Numbered from the stretch's first letter, positions 53,068 through 62,665 are shown. The stretch is DNA of 64,000 nt from Actinokineospora inagensis DSM 44258 (GCF_000482865.1 NZ_AXWW01000037.1:22235-86234); one strand, 5' to 3'. Numbers and translations: made by a program. The notes: generated by a model not told the origin, from the sequence alone.

Positions 53068-54474
53068 TCAGACCTGGGTTTGGAGTGTTCGTCGCACTCG
53101 CTGGGCAAGGTCACGCACCCCAGGTGTCTTCCGGTGTGCGCGGGCGGCGTCGGCGAGGCGTTTGAGGGCGTCGTTGACTCGGTCGGAGCGGACGGCGCCG
53201 ACGGAAGCGAGGGCGTCGTTGCCGAGAACTACGGCTTCGTGTGGGTCGTCGCAGGCCATCATCAGGGCGGCGAGGTTGGCTTTGGCCAGTGCTTTGCCGC
53301 GGGAGTGGCCATCAGGGAAGCGGGCGATGGCGGTTTGGAGTCGTTGGCGTGCTTGCTCATGACCGCCCCCGTTGAGCGCCAAGAAGAACATGGCCCGTCC
53401 GGCATCGCGGTCGAGGTGAGCCTGGCTGTAGTGCGCCAGCCAAGTCGGTTCGTCCTCGGGCGCAGCGTTGGCGAACAGGTCTTCAGCCTTGGCGACGGCA
53501 GTGCGGCAGTCCTCGGCACGCGACGCGCCGATCAGCCCCAGCGCGCGGGCGTGGCGGGTGTGGATCATCGCGCCGACCTTGGGGGTCAGTCGGTCAGCCC
53601 GTACCAGTGCTTCCTCGGCGAAGCTGAGAGCACGATCCTTGTGGTCAAAGTCGACTGAATCGTGATCGAGGTGGACGGAGAGGTTCGCCAGGCCGGAGAG
53701 TGCTTTGGCGCGCATAGCCCAGTCGCCGGACTCGGTGGCGCATCCGACCCCGAATCGGAAGGCTCGCTCCGCTTGGGGGTGTAGGCCCGCGTCAAAGCAC
53801 ACGCCCGCGGCGGTGTCGGCGAGTTCGGCGACGGCGGAGAACCAGTCACCGCGGACGCGGGAGTCGGCGAACGGGCTGTCGGTGAGTTCCGCGGTCGCGG
53901 CAAGTTGGGTGATGACCGCGCGGGAGGAGAGCTGGCCGCCGTACTGATGGTCCTGGCTGGCGAACATGCGGGCGAGCTGGCGGACCTGGTCGACGTCGGC
54001 TTGCCCGATCTGTCGTCCCCTGCCCGCAGCGGCTCGGGCCGCGAACTCGCCGAGGGGGTCGGCGAAGGTAAGGCCAGCCACCGATCCGGCCAGCACCCGC
54101 AGGAACGCCTGCCGCTCCACGTCGTCCCCTCCTTCACGGTAGCGAGGGCCTGTCCTCTCCACGGTAACCGCACGGGCACGGGTGCTGAAGAAGCCGAGGT
54201 CGCGGTCCGTGGCGGTGTCCAAGACGGCGCGAAAGGCCGACCGGTAGCCCTGGTTGGGCCAGCGGTGGACGCCGCGTTCGAGCTTGCTGATGTAGTCGGC
54301 GTCCATCGCGCCCGGCGTGCCCGTCGCCGCCTGGACCTGGGCGTTCGCTCGTTCGGCCAGTTACTCCTGGGTCAGGTCGGCGACCTCCCGGACGAGGTGC
54401 TGCGGTACTGACTCGGTCTCGCGGGCGCGGTGATCGCCGTCCTGCCCACGAGATGCAAGAGCGGGCGGTCCCAT
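53068..54474 (-). pseudogene. XRE/TPR regulator broken by an in-frame TAA
   Basis: From ATG 54474 the frame reads HRARETESVPQHLVREVADL then TQE, then TAA at 54361-54363, then continues in the same frame as LAERANAQVQAATGTPGAMD and ADYISKLERGVHRWPNQG. The break falls inside the helix-turn-helix; a CAA (Gln) restored there would give TQEQLAERAN, a typical Xre helix. The remaining 412 residues from ATG 54306 contain TPR-like repeats (VGAMIHTRHARALGLIGASR). Either the regulator is dead, or only a truncated TPR protein is made. It converges on the GntR gene. Confidence 0.72.
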
Positions 54475-55025
54475 TTGTTCCCGTCATCAGCACTGTGGTC
54501 GCCGCAGGCAGCGGACTCCGGGTCGACTGCCCATTCTGCGCAACGGCGCCGAGCGGTACCGACACCGGGTGACGACTGACCGGTGATTGCCCCTATCCGG
54601 ACTGAGCCGAGCTGGACGAGCGCTTCTATGGTGACCATCCCGTCCGTCACTTCAGGACCGCGAGGTGGCAGAACCCGAGCGGTCATGATCATCAGTCCGT
54701 ACATCTCCTGCGATGGCGACGCCCTGCACTGGCGCAACCGTGTTTCTACTCCGGCCTGGATCCGACTCGACAACCTCTCCCCTCCCGGAGGGAACCCCGC
54801 GTCCTTGTCGTGACCGCGCGCGACGATATCGACCTGGGCACAGTGGCCTACCTGGTCGATGGGATGACCCAAGGCGGCCCCCGGATTCACTGCGTGTAAC
54901 GGATCAGTGTTAGGAACGATGCTCGGGGAGATCATCGTTGTCGTCGGGAAGGCAATTGTGAGTGGGGCAAGCGTTAAGTTGCCCGCGGCCACCTGGGGCC
55001 GCGTGGGAGACCGGGGCGATGTTAT
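54475..55025. other. Gap with possible gene remnant
   Basis: 551 bases without an intact gene. On the plus strand the stretch at about 54808-54900 reads VTARDDIDLGTVAYLVDGMT followed by QGGPRIHCV and a stop, which looks like the end of a decayed protein; a plausible upstream part lies in another frame. Nothing firmer can be said. Confidence 0.35.
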
Positions 55026-55964
55026 TTGGCCCGCAAGTTGAGCGATGGGAGCAGGGTGGACGGGACAGACCCGAAGGTGAGTACCGGCCACAGCCAGGGT
55101 GACGAGGACTACCCGCTCGAACCAAGTGTGGTGATGCGGGATGACGCTGATCCGGCGGCAGGTGTCGTTGAGTCAACGCGACATGCGGCTGTCCGGCTGC
55201 CGTGGTGGATGGCGGCGCTAATGGCGGCGACCTCGCTGGGGATCGTTGTTTGTGGCTTGGTCCTCTTGCTGTTGCGACCGTTCTCGCCGTACTACGCGCT
55301 CCTGCTGTTGATCGGGATCGCGTTGCCTCTCGCCGGAGTGCGACAAGTGTGGCCCGACTCGTTCGACCGCCAAGCGGAGAACCTGCGAGAAAGAGTTGAA
55401 CGTGACTCGGGCTCGCGGATCGTGGTCAACGTCCAGCACAATGATGGACACTTGAACATGGGCACGCTCGTGCCTGATCCCGCCACACTTCGCGCCTCGG
55501 ACTCTTTGGAGAAGCAGGAGGCCATCCTCCGGGAGATTTATACCCAAGGACTGACCCAGGCCAAGCGCAGCTTCACGGTGAGCCTAATCTTCGCGTCGAT
55601 TGGGGCGTTACTGCTGTTCCTCGGGGTCGGGCTGGCGATCTTCCACGCGACCACCGACGGGGACCAGTACGCGAGCATCGTCACCGCGATGGCCGGGGTG
55701 GTGACCCACCTTATCTCCTCGGTCTTCTTCGTACAGTCCAATCGGGCCCGAGCGAGTATGGGGCAGCAGGGTGTGATGCTGCGCGAGGAGAGCCAGGACG
55801 ACCGCAAGCTCAGTGCTGCGAGGGAATTGGCGAGCACGATTGACGATCCTCTTCTCCGGGACCGGGTCCGCGCCCAATTGTCTTTGACCCTACTGGAAGC
55901 GCCGCCGTTGGCGGACCCAACCGCTGAGGAACAGGGCACGGCGGATACACCGGCCGCTGAGTGA
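55026..55964 (+). CDS. TRADD-N-associated-type membrane protein
   Basis: 312 residues with four hydrophobic segments in two pairs: LMAATSLGIVVCGLVLLLLR with YYALLLLIGIALPLAGV, and FTVSLIFASIGALLLFLGVG with YASIVTAMAGVVTHLISSVF. The second pair, preceded by ILREIYTQGLTQAKRS and followed by QSNRARASMG, resembles the TRADD-N-associated two-helix membrane domain of bacterial conflict systems. If correct, it is a membrane effector or anchor whose partner proteins carry other domains. TTG 55026 is the longest start; GTG 55056 follows GGGAG more closely. The family call is from memory of the pattern. Confidence 0.6.
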   Translation: MARKLSDGSRVDGTDPKVSTGHSQGDEDYPLEPSVVMRDDADPAAGVVESTRHAAVRLPWWMAALMAATSLGIVVCGLVLLLLRPFSPYYALLLLIGIALPLAGVRQVWPDSFDRQAENLRERVERDSGSRIVVNVQHNDGHLNMGTLVPDPATLRASDSLEKQEAILREIYTQGLTQAKRSFTVSLIFASIGALLLFLGVGLAIFHATTDGDQYASIVTAMAGVVTHLISSVFFVQSNRARASMGQQGVMLREESQDDRKLSAARELASTIDDPLLRDRVRAQLSLTLLEAPPLADPTAEEQGTADTPAAE

Positions 55965-56173
55965 CGCGGAGTAACGAGCAGCGTGAACCATGCGCATCAC
56001 CTCAGAAGATGCCTTGCGTCGTCACCCTGAACTTGTTCATCTCCTGTCCATTCGCGATACCGGATGCAACCGTGGAAACTGCAATCGTTGTGAGTTGTCT
56101 CGGCAGTCGCTACATCTTCGGGTCGCTACCCGGTGTCGTTTCGAGGTAGCACGACCGCCCGAACAGCGGAGGG
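55965..56173. other. Short gap, doubtful Cys-rich frame
   Basis: 209 bases. A 63-codon frame from ATG 55990 contains CNRGNCNRCELSRQ, but there is no clear ribosome site and it may be chance. Confidence 0.3.
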
Positions 56174-56629
56174 TTAGCTGACCAACTCGTGGAGCGCATC
56201 TGGATCTGTGGGGGCTATATAGCGATAGCTCTGCGGTGGTGAGAAAGGGCCATGTTCTCTGAGTGTCGCCAATGGGAATGCCTGGTTAAGGCGTTGCGGC
56301 GATTCCAGGATGAGCGCCGTTGCTGTGGTTGCGCCGGTGAGGTAGTCGTTGAACTCGGCGCGGGTGAGGTTCATGTGCTGGCGGTGCCGTCGCCAGATTG
56401 TGCTGGGCGACGCGGTGTGCCGTTTGGCGAGCGTGACCGATCCGACGACGGCCATGACCGGGGCGGTGGCGTAGAGCACGATCAGACTGCCCTCGGGGGC
56501 GGCCACTCGGGTCCGGCGCAGTTCGACGGTCTTGGTGCCGTCGAGGATGGCTTCGGCGAAGCGTGGGTGAACGGAGATCAGCAGGGGCCGGGGTCGGTCT
56601 CCGGTGTGTTCGCCGTTGGTCGTGGTCAC
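56174..56629 (-). CDS. ASCH domain protein
   Basis: 151 residues of the ASCH fold, a PUA-like RNA-binding or RNA-processing domain. Seen: LLISVHPRFAEAILDGTKTV followed by ELRRTRV, then LIVLYATAPVMAVVGSVTLA. The GxKxxE-x-R signature is intact. ATG 56629 lies after the 3' end of the GNAT-PIN gene on the same strand, 54 bases away. ASCH proteins may act as ribonucleases, coactivators or binders of modified RNA; the pairing with a PIN protein suggests RNA-directed activity. Confidence 0.8.
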   Translation of the reverse strand: MTTTNGEHTGDRPRPLLISVHPRFAEAILDGTKTVELRRTRVAAPEGSLIVLYATAPVMAVVGSVTLAKRHTASPSTIWRRHRQHMNLTRAEFNDYLTGATTATALILESPQRLNQAFPLATLREHGPFSPPQSYRYIAPTDPDALHELVS

Positions 56630-56682
56630 GTCGGGGGACTCTAGCGGTGGGGTCCGTCAAGATCGTGCGAGGTGGCAGTTCA

Positions 56683-58800
56683 CTACCCGGTCGTGTCGGC
56701 TCGTTGCTGGCCGAGCGCGTAGATATCGCTGAACAGCGGCGTGGACAACCGCACTGGGGCCAGGATCTGCCTTGGGCCGCCGTGCACCTCCAAGAGCTCT
56801 TCGTACTGCTTCCAGCTCACCGGCGTGGGGAAGAACTCGGTGTCGGAGAAGCGGAACGCCTGGGCCAATCCACGCCGGTCGGCGGCGTCGCGGATACGTT
56901 CAATGGGGTAGACACCGTAGTGCTGCAGTGCTGAATGAAGGTTCTCTGGCGTGTCGGTATCGACGGCATCGAGCAGTGATGTACCGATGAACGACGAGGT
57001 TCGCGCTTCTCCGGGGGTGCGAGGGCGACGCGCTGTCCTGTCCTGGCTCAGGAACCACAAGATCCTGCCTGGGGCAGCCACGCCGCTGTTCTTGCCGGAG
57101 CGGTAGTAGACCTGCTCACGGCCCAGGGCCAGCAGACTGGGGCGCTCGGTGAGTGTGGCGGGTATGCCGAACAGGCCCGCGCTCCAGTCGGGTTGGATGG
57201 CCACGGCGAAGTGGGGCAGTTCGCTGTCGGTAAGTTTGGCGGGCCACCAGGTCCGCTCGTACTGTGCCGCGACCTCGGCAGGCAGTCGCGGAGTGAGCAA
57301 CGATGCGGGTCCGAGGTCGAGCGAAGCGCGCGCGGCGGTGACCGCGGTCGTCACGGCGAGGCTGGTGCCGCACCGGTCGATCACCCAGGCCACCAGACGC
57401 TCTCCCACAACCTCGTAGGACTCGTGAACCGCTGCCCACCTGACGATCCGTGACAAGTGGGGGTCTTCGACCACGACCACCGTCGTGCCTTCGTCCCGTG
57501 CCTGTTCCCTCAGCCACCACAGCAGCCGGCGAGCGATCGTGCTGGCGTGCTCGTGGTTGTTCACGCGAAGAAACGGAACCCGCAGCCGGGGCCCATCGAC
57601 ATAGGTGGCGAAGCCTGCAACGACGATCCCCTCCGCGTCGCGGATGATCACCGGCGGCCGTCCGGCCCTCGCTGCGGCACGCACGCGTGCGCGCAGGTCG
57701 GACCTGGCCTCCCCGGCGGCGCTGTTGAGCAGCGCGAGCAGTGCGGCCTCCGAGGCCGCCCCGGCTTGCTCGCCGCTGAACTCGCTGCCTTGCAGAGCAC
57801 GCGGCTGATAGGCGGCGGCATGGACCAATTGGTCGAGATAGACGACGAGGTGATCAGGGTCGATGATCCGCAGCGCCTCGAACTCGGGTCGCGCGATCCT
57901 GGCGACGATCGGACCGATCACCGTGCGCAGACGATCGTCCCAGGTCGCCAGCACCTTGATCCCAGCCGCCGCCGCGTGGGCGACTTGCCAGAGATCGCCC
58001 TCGTCACCGGAACGTGAGCCAAATCCCGGAGAGTGGAGCTTCACGGTGGCCAGCAACGTGTCGAACAGTGAACGCGCGCGAACTGGATCGACGTTGGGCC
58101 GTTGGTACTGCTCGGCCGCACCGACTAGGCGCGCTTTGGCCTCCTCTGGCTGGCCTTCGAGATCACGCTCCAAACCTTGGGAGACGACCAGTTCCATCCG
58201 GTCGACCAAGTCGGGTCCGAGAAGGACCTGTGACCTTCGCGCCTGGGGCGTATCGGGACGGGTGTTGAGGTCCATGAGGATGTTGGTGTCGATCGCCACG
58301 AGCAGGCGCGCTGCCACCTCGTCGACAGGCGGGCTGAACAGGTTGGGGATCTGGTGGTCTCGCCACCAGACCGTCATCGGAGCCTCATCGGCCCCGCGTC
58401 CGTGCGTGTCTCCGAGGTAGTCGAAGCCCAACGACCGCCAGAACGCGCCGAGTTCATAGTTGTTGCGACACTTGGCACGAAGCCCGTGGCGGTTCGGGTG
58501 GCGTGAACTGACCTCCTCGACCAAGTGGCGCGCGATGCCACGACGACGGTGTGCCGCGTCGACGCAGACGTGGGTGACCACGACCTCGCTTCTTGGACAC
58601 CGGTACAACGTGTATCCGACTACCTTGCCCGCGTCCCTCGCCACCAGCAGGTACCCACTGCGAGCGGCGTCGTCGTACACAGCCGGACGGAGCATCCCCA
58701 GTGTGCTCGCGGCGGTGTCACCCATCGCCACCAACTGCTCGATCAACGCCGAGTCCGACGCCGCGACGGTCTCCACGACTAGCCCAGGCCGACCACCCAT
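56683..58800 (-). CDS. GNAT-PIN multidomain protein
   Basis: 705 residues. Residues 10-150 form a GNAT acetyltransferase (VVVTHVCVDAAHRRRGIARH, with the acetyl-CoA loop at 85-90). Residues 165-330 read as a PIN nuclease: AIDTNILMDL with Asp171, an acidic ERDLEG near 211, GDEGDLWQVAHAAAAGIKVL, and ATWDDRL with Asp288. From about 365 a second GNAT-like region follows (PPVIIRDAEGIVVAGFATYV), and the last 200 residues (HFAVAIQPDWSAGLFG, REQVYYRSG, PVSWKQYEELLEVHGG) resemble a PUA/EVE-like module. ATG 58800 follows AGCGGG; the longer frame is unlikely. Acetylation plus RNA cleavage in one chain suggests a toxin or conflict effector, perhaps tRNA-directed. Confidence 0.78.
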   Translation of the reverse strand: MGGRPGLVVETVAASDSALIEQLVAMGDTAASTLGMLRPAVYDDAARSGYLLVARDAGKVVGYTLYRCPRSEVVVTHVCVDAAHRRRGIARHLVEEVSSRHPNRHGLRAKCRNNYELGAFWRSLGFDYLGDTHGRGADEAPMTVWWRDHQIPNLFSPPVDEVAARLLVAIDTNILMDLNTRPDTPQARRSQVLLGPDLVDRMELVVSQGLERDLEGQPEEAKARLVGAAEQYQRPNVDPVRARSLFDTLLATVKLHSPGFGSRSGDEGDLWQVAHAAAAGIKVLATWDDRLRTVIGPIVARIARPEFEALRIIDPDHLVVYLDQLVHAAAYQPRALQGSEFSGEQAGAASEAALLALLNSAAGEARSDLRARVRAAARAGRPPVIIRDAEGIVVAGFATYVDGPRLRVPFLRVNNHEHASTIARRLLWWLREQARDEGTTVVVVEDPHLSRIVRWAAVHESYEVVGERLVAWVIDRCGTSLAVTTAVTAARASLDLGPASLLTPRLPAEVAAQYERTWWPAKLTDSELPHFAVAIQPDWSAGLFGIPATLTERPSLLALGREQVYYRSGKNSGVAAPGRILWFLSQDRTARRPRTPGEARTSSFIGTSLLDAVDTDTPENLHSALQHYGVYPIERIRDAADRRGLAQAFRFSDTEFFPTPVSWKQYEELLEVHGGPRQILAPVRLSTPLFSDIYALGQQRADTTG

Positions 58801-59169
58801 CCCGCTAGTGTGGCGTACGGCGCCGACCGGTCGAACACCGACCACGAAGTGCGGACCAGCAGGATCGCAGCCTTGCCAGGATCATAGGAAGCTTGCAACT
58901 CAGTGTTCGTCCTTCAAGGTCGGTACTCAGCCTGCCCTCAAAGTCTGGGTACATGGTTCTGGCACCACCGTTCAATTCGTGGCTGGCAGCCTCGCGCGTG
59001 CGCGCGTAGTGGGTGGTCCGGTTTACTGCACTTCGGCTCCGCCTCAGCACTGCTCAACGGCGCTTGTGTCTCGTTCTGCTGCCAACCGGGCCTGTTACGG
59101 GATCGCTTTGCCCATAGCTGGACTCGCTACGGGTGTCTCTATGCCTGGCGTAGCCAGTACGAGTCTTGA

Positions 59170-59256
59170 TTGCTACGCGTCCGCGTAGCAAGGGGGCACC
59201 CCGGGGCGCAGGTGGAGCCCCCCTCGGCGACATCTGCGTTCAAGATGATGTCGCCG
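59170..59256. repeat. Two perfect inverted repeats
   Basis: TTGCTACGCG (59170-59179) and CGCGTAGCAA (59182-59191) are separated by two bases. CGGCGACATC (59225-59234) and GATGTCGCCG (59247-59256) are separated by twelve. The first is operator-like; the second would form a stable hairpin. Confidence 0.6.
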
Positions 59257-59390
59257 AAAGGGAGGTGTGCCGCTTGGCATCACCCCGCCGTGGTCATTAA
59301 CCGCTTGCCGGGCCGGGGGGTCGATGGATGGCCGGGTGGCCGCATCGTCTTCGCTCCGCGGACGCCAAAACACGTGAGCGAGGGACCGCC

Positions 59391-59585
59391 TTGAGCACAC
59401 CGGCCGGGAGCACCGAACCAGTTCGCCCTTTGACGGTCGATGGCACCGGCTGTGAACCGTGTGCTTGGTACGCCGCCGGACAGGTCAACAGCGGCGAGTC
59501 CTTATGGTGGACTCACACCCGCGAGGTCTTGGTGATCACGACCCTAGTCGTGGGGGACGCGGTCGACAAACGGCATGCTGGCTGA
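59391..59585 (+). CDS. Doubtful 64-residue protein
   Basis: TTG 59391 follows AGGGA. The protein contains CEPCAWYAAGQVNSGESLWW and a hydrophobic VLVITTLVVGDAV. Composition is protein-like and unlike the shadows nearby, but there is no homology that I recognise. Confidence 0.35.
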   Translation: MSTPAGSTEPVRPLTVDGTGCEPCAWYAAGQVNSGESLWWTHTREVLVITTLVVGDAVDKRHAG

Positions 59586-59747
59586 GTTGAGCGACCGTCT
59601 GCCTGACCTGCGGGAAGACTTACCGCGGAACGATCGCGCGTTGCCGCAACCCCTGTGTGGCTGCCGCCCAAGGTGAGCGGCTGAGATCCTGTGAAAGAAG
59701 TTTCGGAGGACTGGAACGGATCTCGGGTCGAGTGTCGTGGGCGGGGT

Positions 59748-60992
59748 ATGAGAGCAGATCAGGCAGGTGCTGAGGCCGCGGTCGGCCTCCCGGTGACGGG
59801 GGTGCGCGATGAGCGTGCCGACGTGGTGCTGGACGCTGGTGACCACCGGGCGGCCGCAGACCTGTACCCGAGGTTGTGGACGTTGTCTCCGGCGCCGCTT
59901 CACCGCCGGATGCTGCGGGCGCGGGAACCCGAGGCGCCGGAGTTCGTGACGTTGCCGATGAGCGGTGGCAACAGCGAGTCGACCTCGGTCCTGGTCGGTC
60001 AGGTCGCGAAGTGGAACATGCAATGGGAGGCGGCACAGTTCCGCAGGCGGGTGATGGCCGAGGAGGACCTGAGTCCGCGGATGCTGGCGATCGCCGAGCA
60101 GGGCGACGTCAACGTGGTGTTCATCCCTCGCACCAGGTCGAGGTACCACGAGTACGCGCCGCTGTTCCACCTCCTGCCGCGGACGGTGGTCGAACGGCAT
60201 GGCCTGCCCCTCCTGCACGGCGGGCACTGGCCGTTCCTGGCCGAGCACACACCGGTAGACCCGTACCTGCCCACCAATTTCGCGGAGGCCCTGTCCCGCG
60301 CATGGGCCTCTGTCGTGTGGCACGATCTGATGTCGGGGTCACCGATGGCCGCGTTCACCCGGGACGACCCGGTGCGCCTGCTCGCCCACAACCTCGATTT
60401 CTGGCTACCCGCGGTGACGTCAGTGCTCCAGGAGTCGCTGTCGAAGTTCCCCCAGGTTGGCGACGTTGTGACGGCAGAGCCTCCGAGGCTTGTCGACGGC
60501 AGTCCGCTGACCGGCACCTACTGGGACGCTCCACGTCAGGGCGGGGACGTCTGGCTGGGTGAGACCGATGCCGCAGGCGTTCGGGACAGGGTCGTCGACC
60601 AGGCGGACGCCGACGGCAAGCTGCGCGGGATCATCGAGGCGATCAGGACGAACCGCGTGGCAGACGACTTCTCGGACCGGTGGAGCTACGCGAAGGAGGA
60701 CTTCGAGCGCAAGGTCCACCACAAACGCCTGAAGATCAAGGTCACGTTCGTCGAGATGACCGACGTGGTGCCCGTCCACGGCCCGGAGACTGAGGTCATC
60801 GGTCGCGTCCTCGTTGGTGACTTCCTCACGCTGCTCAAACCCAAGGATCGCGAACTCATCGTCCTCCTGTACAGCGGCATGACCAGCTTCACCGACATCG
60901 CCGAACAGATGGGCTACGCCAACCACAGCGCGGTATCCAAGCGCCTGGAGCGCATCCGCAAGCGCGCCGCCGACTTCTTCGAGAAGTCATGA
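59748..60992 (+). CDS. Sigma-region-4-like protein, first paralogue
   Basis: 414 residues from ATG 59748 (GGGCGGGG upstream; GTG 59691 would add 19). The N-terminal 300 residues are an unrecognised domain (VAKWNMQWEAAQFRRRVMAE, FIPRTRSRYHEYAPLFHLLP, NFAEALSRAWASVVWHDLMS). The C-terminal 110 residues (DRWSYAKEDFERKVHHKRLK, then SFTDIAEQMGYANHSAVSKR) read like sigma-factor regions with a region-4 helix-turn-helix. No region-2 core-binding signature is certain, so it may be a transcription factor built from a sigma-like HTH. The stop overlaps the start of the membrane protein gene. A close paralogue lies two genes on. Confidence 0.72.
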   Translation: MRADQAGAEAAVGLPVTGVRDERADVVLDAGDHRAAADLYPRLWTLSPAPLHRRMLRAREPEAPEFVTLPMSGGNSESTSVLVGQVAKWNMQWEAAQFRRRVMAEEDLSPRMLAIAEQGDVNVVFIPRTRSRYHEYAPLFHLLPRTVVERHGLPLLHGGHWPFLAEHTPVDPYLPTNFAEALSRAWASVVWHDLMSGSPMAAFTRDDPVRLLAHNLDFWLPAVTSVLQESLSKFPQVGDVVTAEPPRLVDGSPLTGTYWDAPRQGGDVWLGETDAAGVRDRVVDQADADGKLRGIIEAIRTNRVADDFSDRWSYAKEDFERKVHHKRLKIKVTFVEMTDVVPVHGPETEVIGRVLVGDFLTLLKPKDRELIVLLYSGMTSFTDIAEQMGYANHSAVSKRLERIRKRAADFFEKS

Positions 60993-61201
60993 GCACCCAG
61001 ATCGCCGCGCATTGGATCATCTCTCTACTGGCGACCTTCCTGCTCATCCGATCGCTGGTCGGCATGCTGGCCGACAAGGGAAGGTCCTTCCGCATTAAGA
61101 TCAGTATCACCGGTGTCCAGATCGACTGGAACAGCACCAAGGCCGAGGATGCGCAGGACGGAACCGACTCCTGCGACGAAACCGAGCAGGACCAGAGATG
61201 A
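60989..61201 (+). CDS. One-pass membrane protein between the sigma-like paralogues
   Basis: 70 residues: one membrane helix at about 8-27 (HWIISLLATFLLIRSLVGML), then a short basic/beta segment (FRIKISITGVQIDWN) and an acidic tail. ATG 60989 overlaps the previous stop and its stop overlaps the next ATG, so the three genes must be translated together. A membrane anchor or signal relay for the flanking proteins is the simplest reading; a holin-like or toxin role is an alternative. Confidence 0.7.
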   Translation: MSTQIAAHWIISLLATFLLIRSLVGMLADKGRSFRIKISITGVQIDWNSTKAEDAQDGTDSCDETEQDQR

Positions 61202-62415
61202 CCGAACTCCAACACGGCACACCCGACCTCGCCGACGAGTACGACCATCAGCTGCTCGATACCGATCCTTTGGCTGATCCCGACTGCTACCCGACCATGC
61301 GCACGATATCGCCGGGATTCATGGCCAAGGCGGTTATCGAGGCGGACGACCCCCAGGCGCCCGAGTACGTGACTGTCCCAATGAACCGAGACCGTGGTGA
61401 ACTCTGGTTGCGAACCGCGAACTGTGTCGCTCAATGGAACATGTTCTGGGAATCTGCCCAGTACCGAAGACTCTACTTCCAAGAAGACGAGCTTCCGCCT
61501 CGGCTGCAGGCACTTGCCGATCTTGGCGAGAACAACCTCATGCTGGTCCCCAGGACCAAGTCTCGATTCTACGAGTACTCACTTCACCTGCACCTGTTAC
61601 CGAAGGCCACATTGCAACGCCATGGAATCCCGCTCCTAAGGGGTGGAACTTGGCCGTACCTGGCCCAGAACATTTACGTTGATCAATGCCTACCGGTGGA
61701 TTTCGAGGCCCGGTTGAGCCGCGCGTGGGCGGATACGGTCTGGCGAGATCTTGTGTCCGGCTCCCCGATGCGCGGGTTCTCGACGAACGAGCCGATTCGG
61801 CTGCTGGCGCACAACCTTGACTACTGGACGCCCGCGATGACCGCCGCTGCGACCGAGATCGTCACCGGTTGGCCTCGATCGGACCGCAAAACCGCACCCG
61901 GCCCGGTTCCTCTGAGCGACGGCACCTTTCTCGACGGCGCGAAGCTCGTCAGTCCGCGCCAAGGAGGCATCCTCTGGTGCGGAGAAGAGGAAGCCAGCCA
62001 GGTCAGACGGCGAGCAGTTGAACTGGCCGATTCGACCGGCAAACTTCGCGCGATCCTGGACGCGATCCGATCACACCGCGTCCAGGACGACTTCTCAGAC
62101 GTGTGGAGCTACGCCAAGGAAGACTTCGAGCGCAAGCTCTACCGCAAACGAGCCAAAGTCAAGGTCACCTTCGTCGAACTCACTGACAACATCCCCGTAC
62201 AGGGACCCGAGACCGAGGTTGTTGGCAACACCGTGCTGTCGGACTTCATGGCGCTGCTTGACCCTGAGAGCCACAGGATCGTGGTCCTGTTGCAAAGCGG
62301 CACCACCAACCTCACCCAGATCGCAGAGACCATGGGTTACGCCAATCACAGCGCCATCTCCAAACGTCTCGCCAAGATCAGAAGGCTCGCCAAGCAGCAC
62401 CTGGGGCCGAGTTGA
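61198..62415 (+). CDS. Sigma-region-4-like protein, second paralogue
   Basis: 405 residues, alignable along its length with the product of 59748-60992: VAQWNMFWESAQYRRLYFQE, VPRTKSRFYEYSLHLHLLP, ARLSRAWADTVWRDLVSGSP, and the C-terminal SYAKEDFERKLYRKRAKVKV and NLTQIAETMGYANHSAISKR. The conserved N-terminal domain suggests a shared substrate or ligand, and the conserved HTH suggests a shared or dimeric DNA site. ATG 61198 overlaps the membrane gene stop. It is slightly less GC-rich than the first copy, so the duplication is old or the copies were recruited separately. Confidence 0.72.
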   Translation: MTELQHGTPDLADEYDHQLLDTDPLADPDCYPTMRTISPGFMAKAVIEADDPQAPEYVTVPMNRDRGELWLRTANCVAQWNMFWESAQYRRLYFQEDELPPRLQALADLGENNLMLVPRTKSRFYEYSLHLHLLPKATLQRHGIPLLRGGTWPYLAQNIYVDQCLPVDFEARLSRAWADTVWRDLVSGSPMRGFSTNEPIRLLAHNLDYWTPAMTAAATEIVTGWPRSDRKTAPGPVPLSDGTFLDGAKLVSPRQGGILWCGEEEASQVRRRAVELADSTGKLRAILDAIRSHRVQDDFSDVWSYAKEDFERKLYRKRAKVKVTFVELTDNIPVQGPETEVVGNTVLSDFMALLDPESHRIVVLLQSGTTNLTQIAETMGYANHSAISKRLAKIRRLAKQHLGPS

Positions 62416-62665
62416 GAGCCGTCTGGCGAGCTCGCCACAGCAGTTCATCCGCGACTCCGACCGTGATGGCCCTGCCCTCCGCACCGAACTGCCATCCTCG
62501 CCTGGTCGGTCTTGTACCGCGATGAAGGCCAAGCTGCGTTACTACAAGGAGTCACGGCGGAAGATCGCGTGATCAGCAGTGTCTCCGCAAGATCAAATGG
62601 CGATCTTGTGGCGATCGGAACTCGCCTGAACATGTCTCAACGCGTCGTCAGGTGACGTAACGGGT

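Larger units (their letters stand above)
58801..59747. other. Long region upstream of the sigma-like trio
   Basis: 947 bases with one doubtful short gene (59391-59585) and the hairpins at 59170-59256. Nothing else is supportable; the stretch probably carries divergent promoters for the GNAT-PIN gene and the trio. Confidence 0.4.

Noticed and set aside
54372..55091. 239-codon minus-strand frame
   Set aside because: Low-complexity Pro/Gly/Arg reading with no motif; it conflicts with the broken regulator's 5' region and the TRADD-like gene start.
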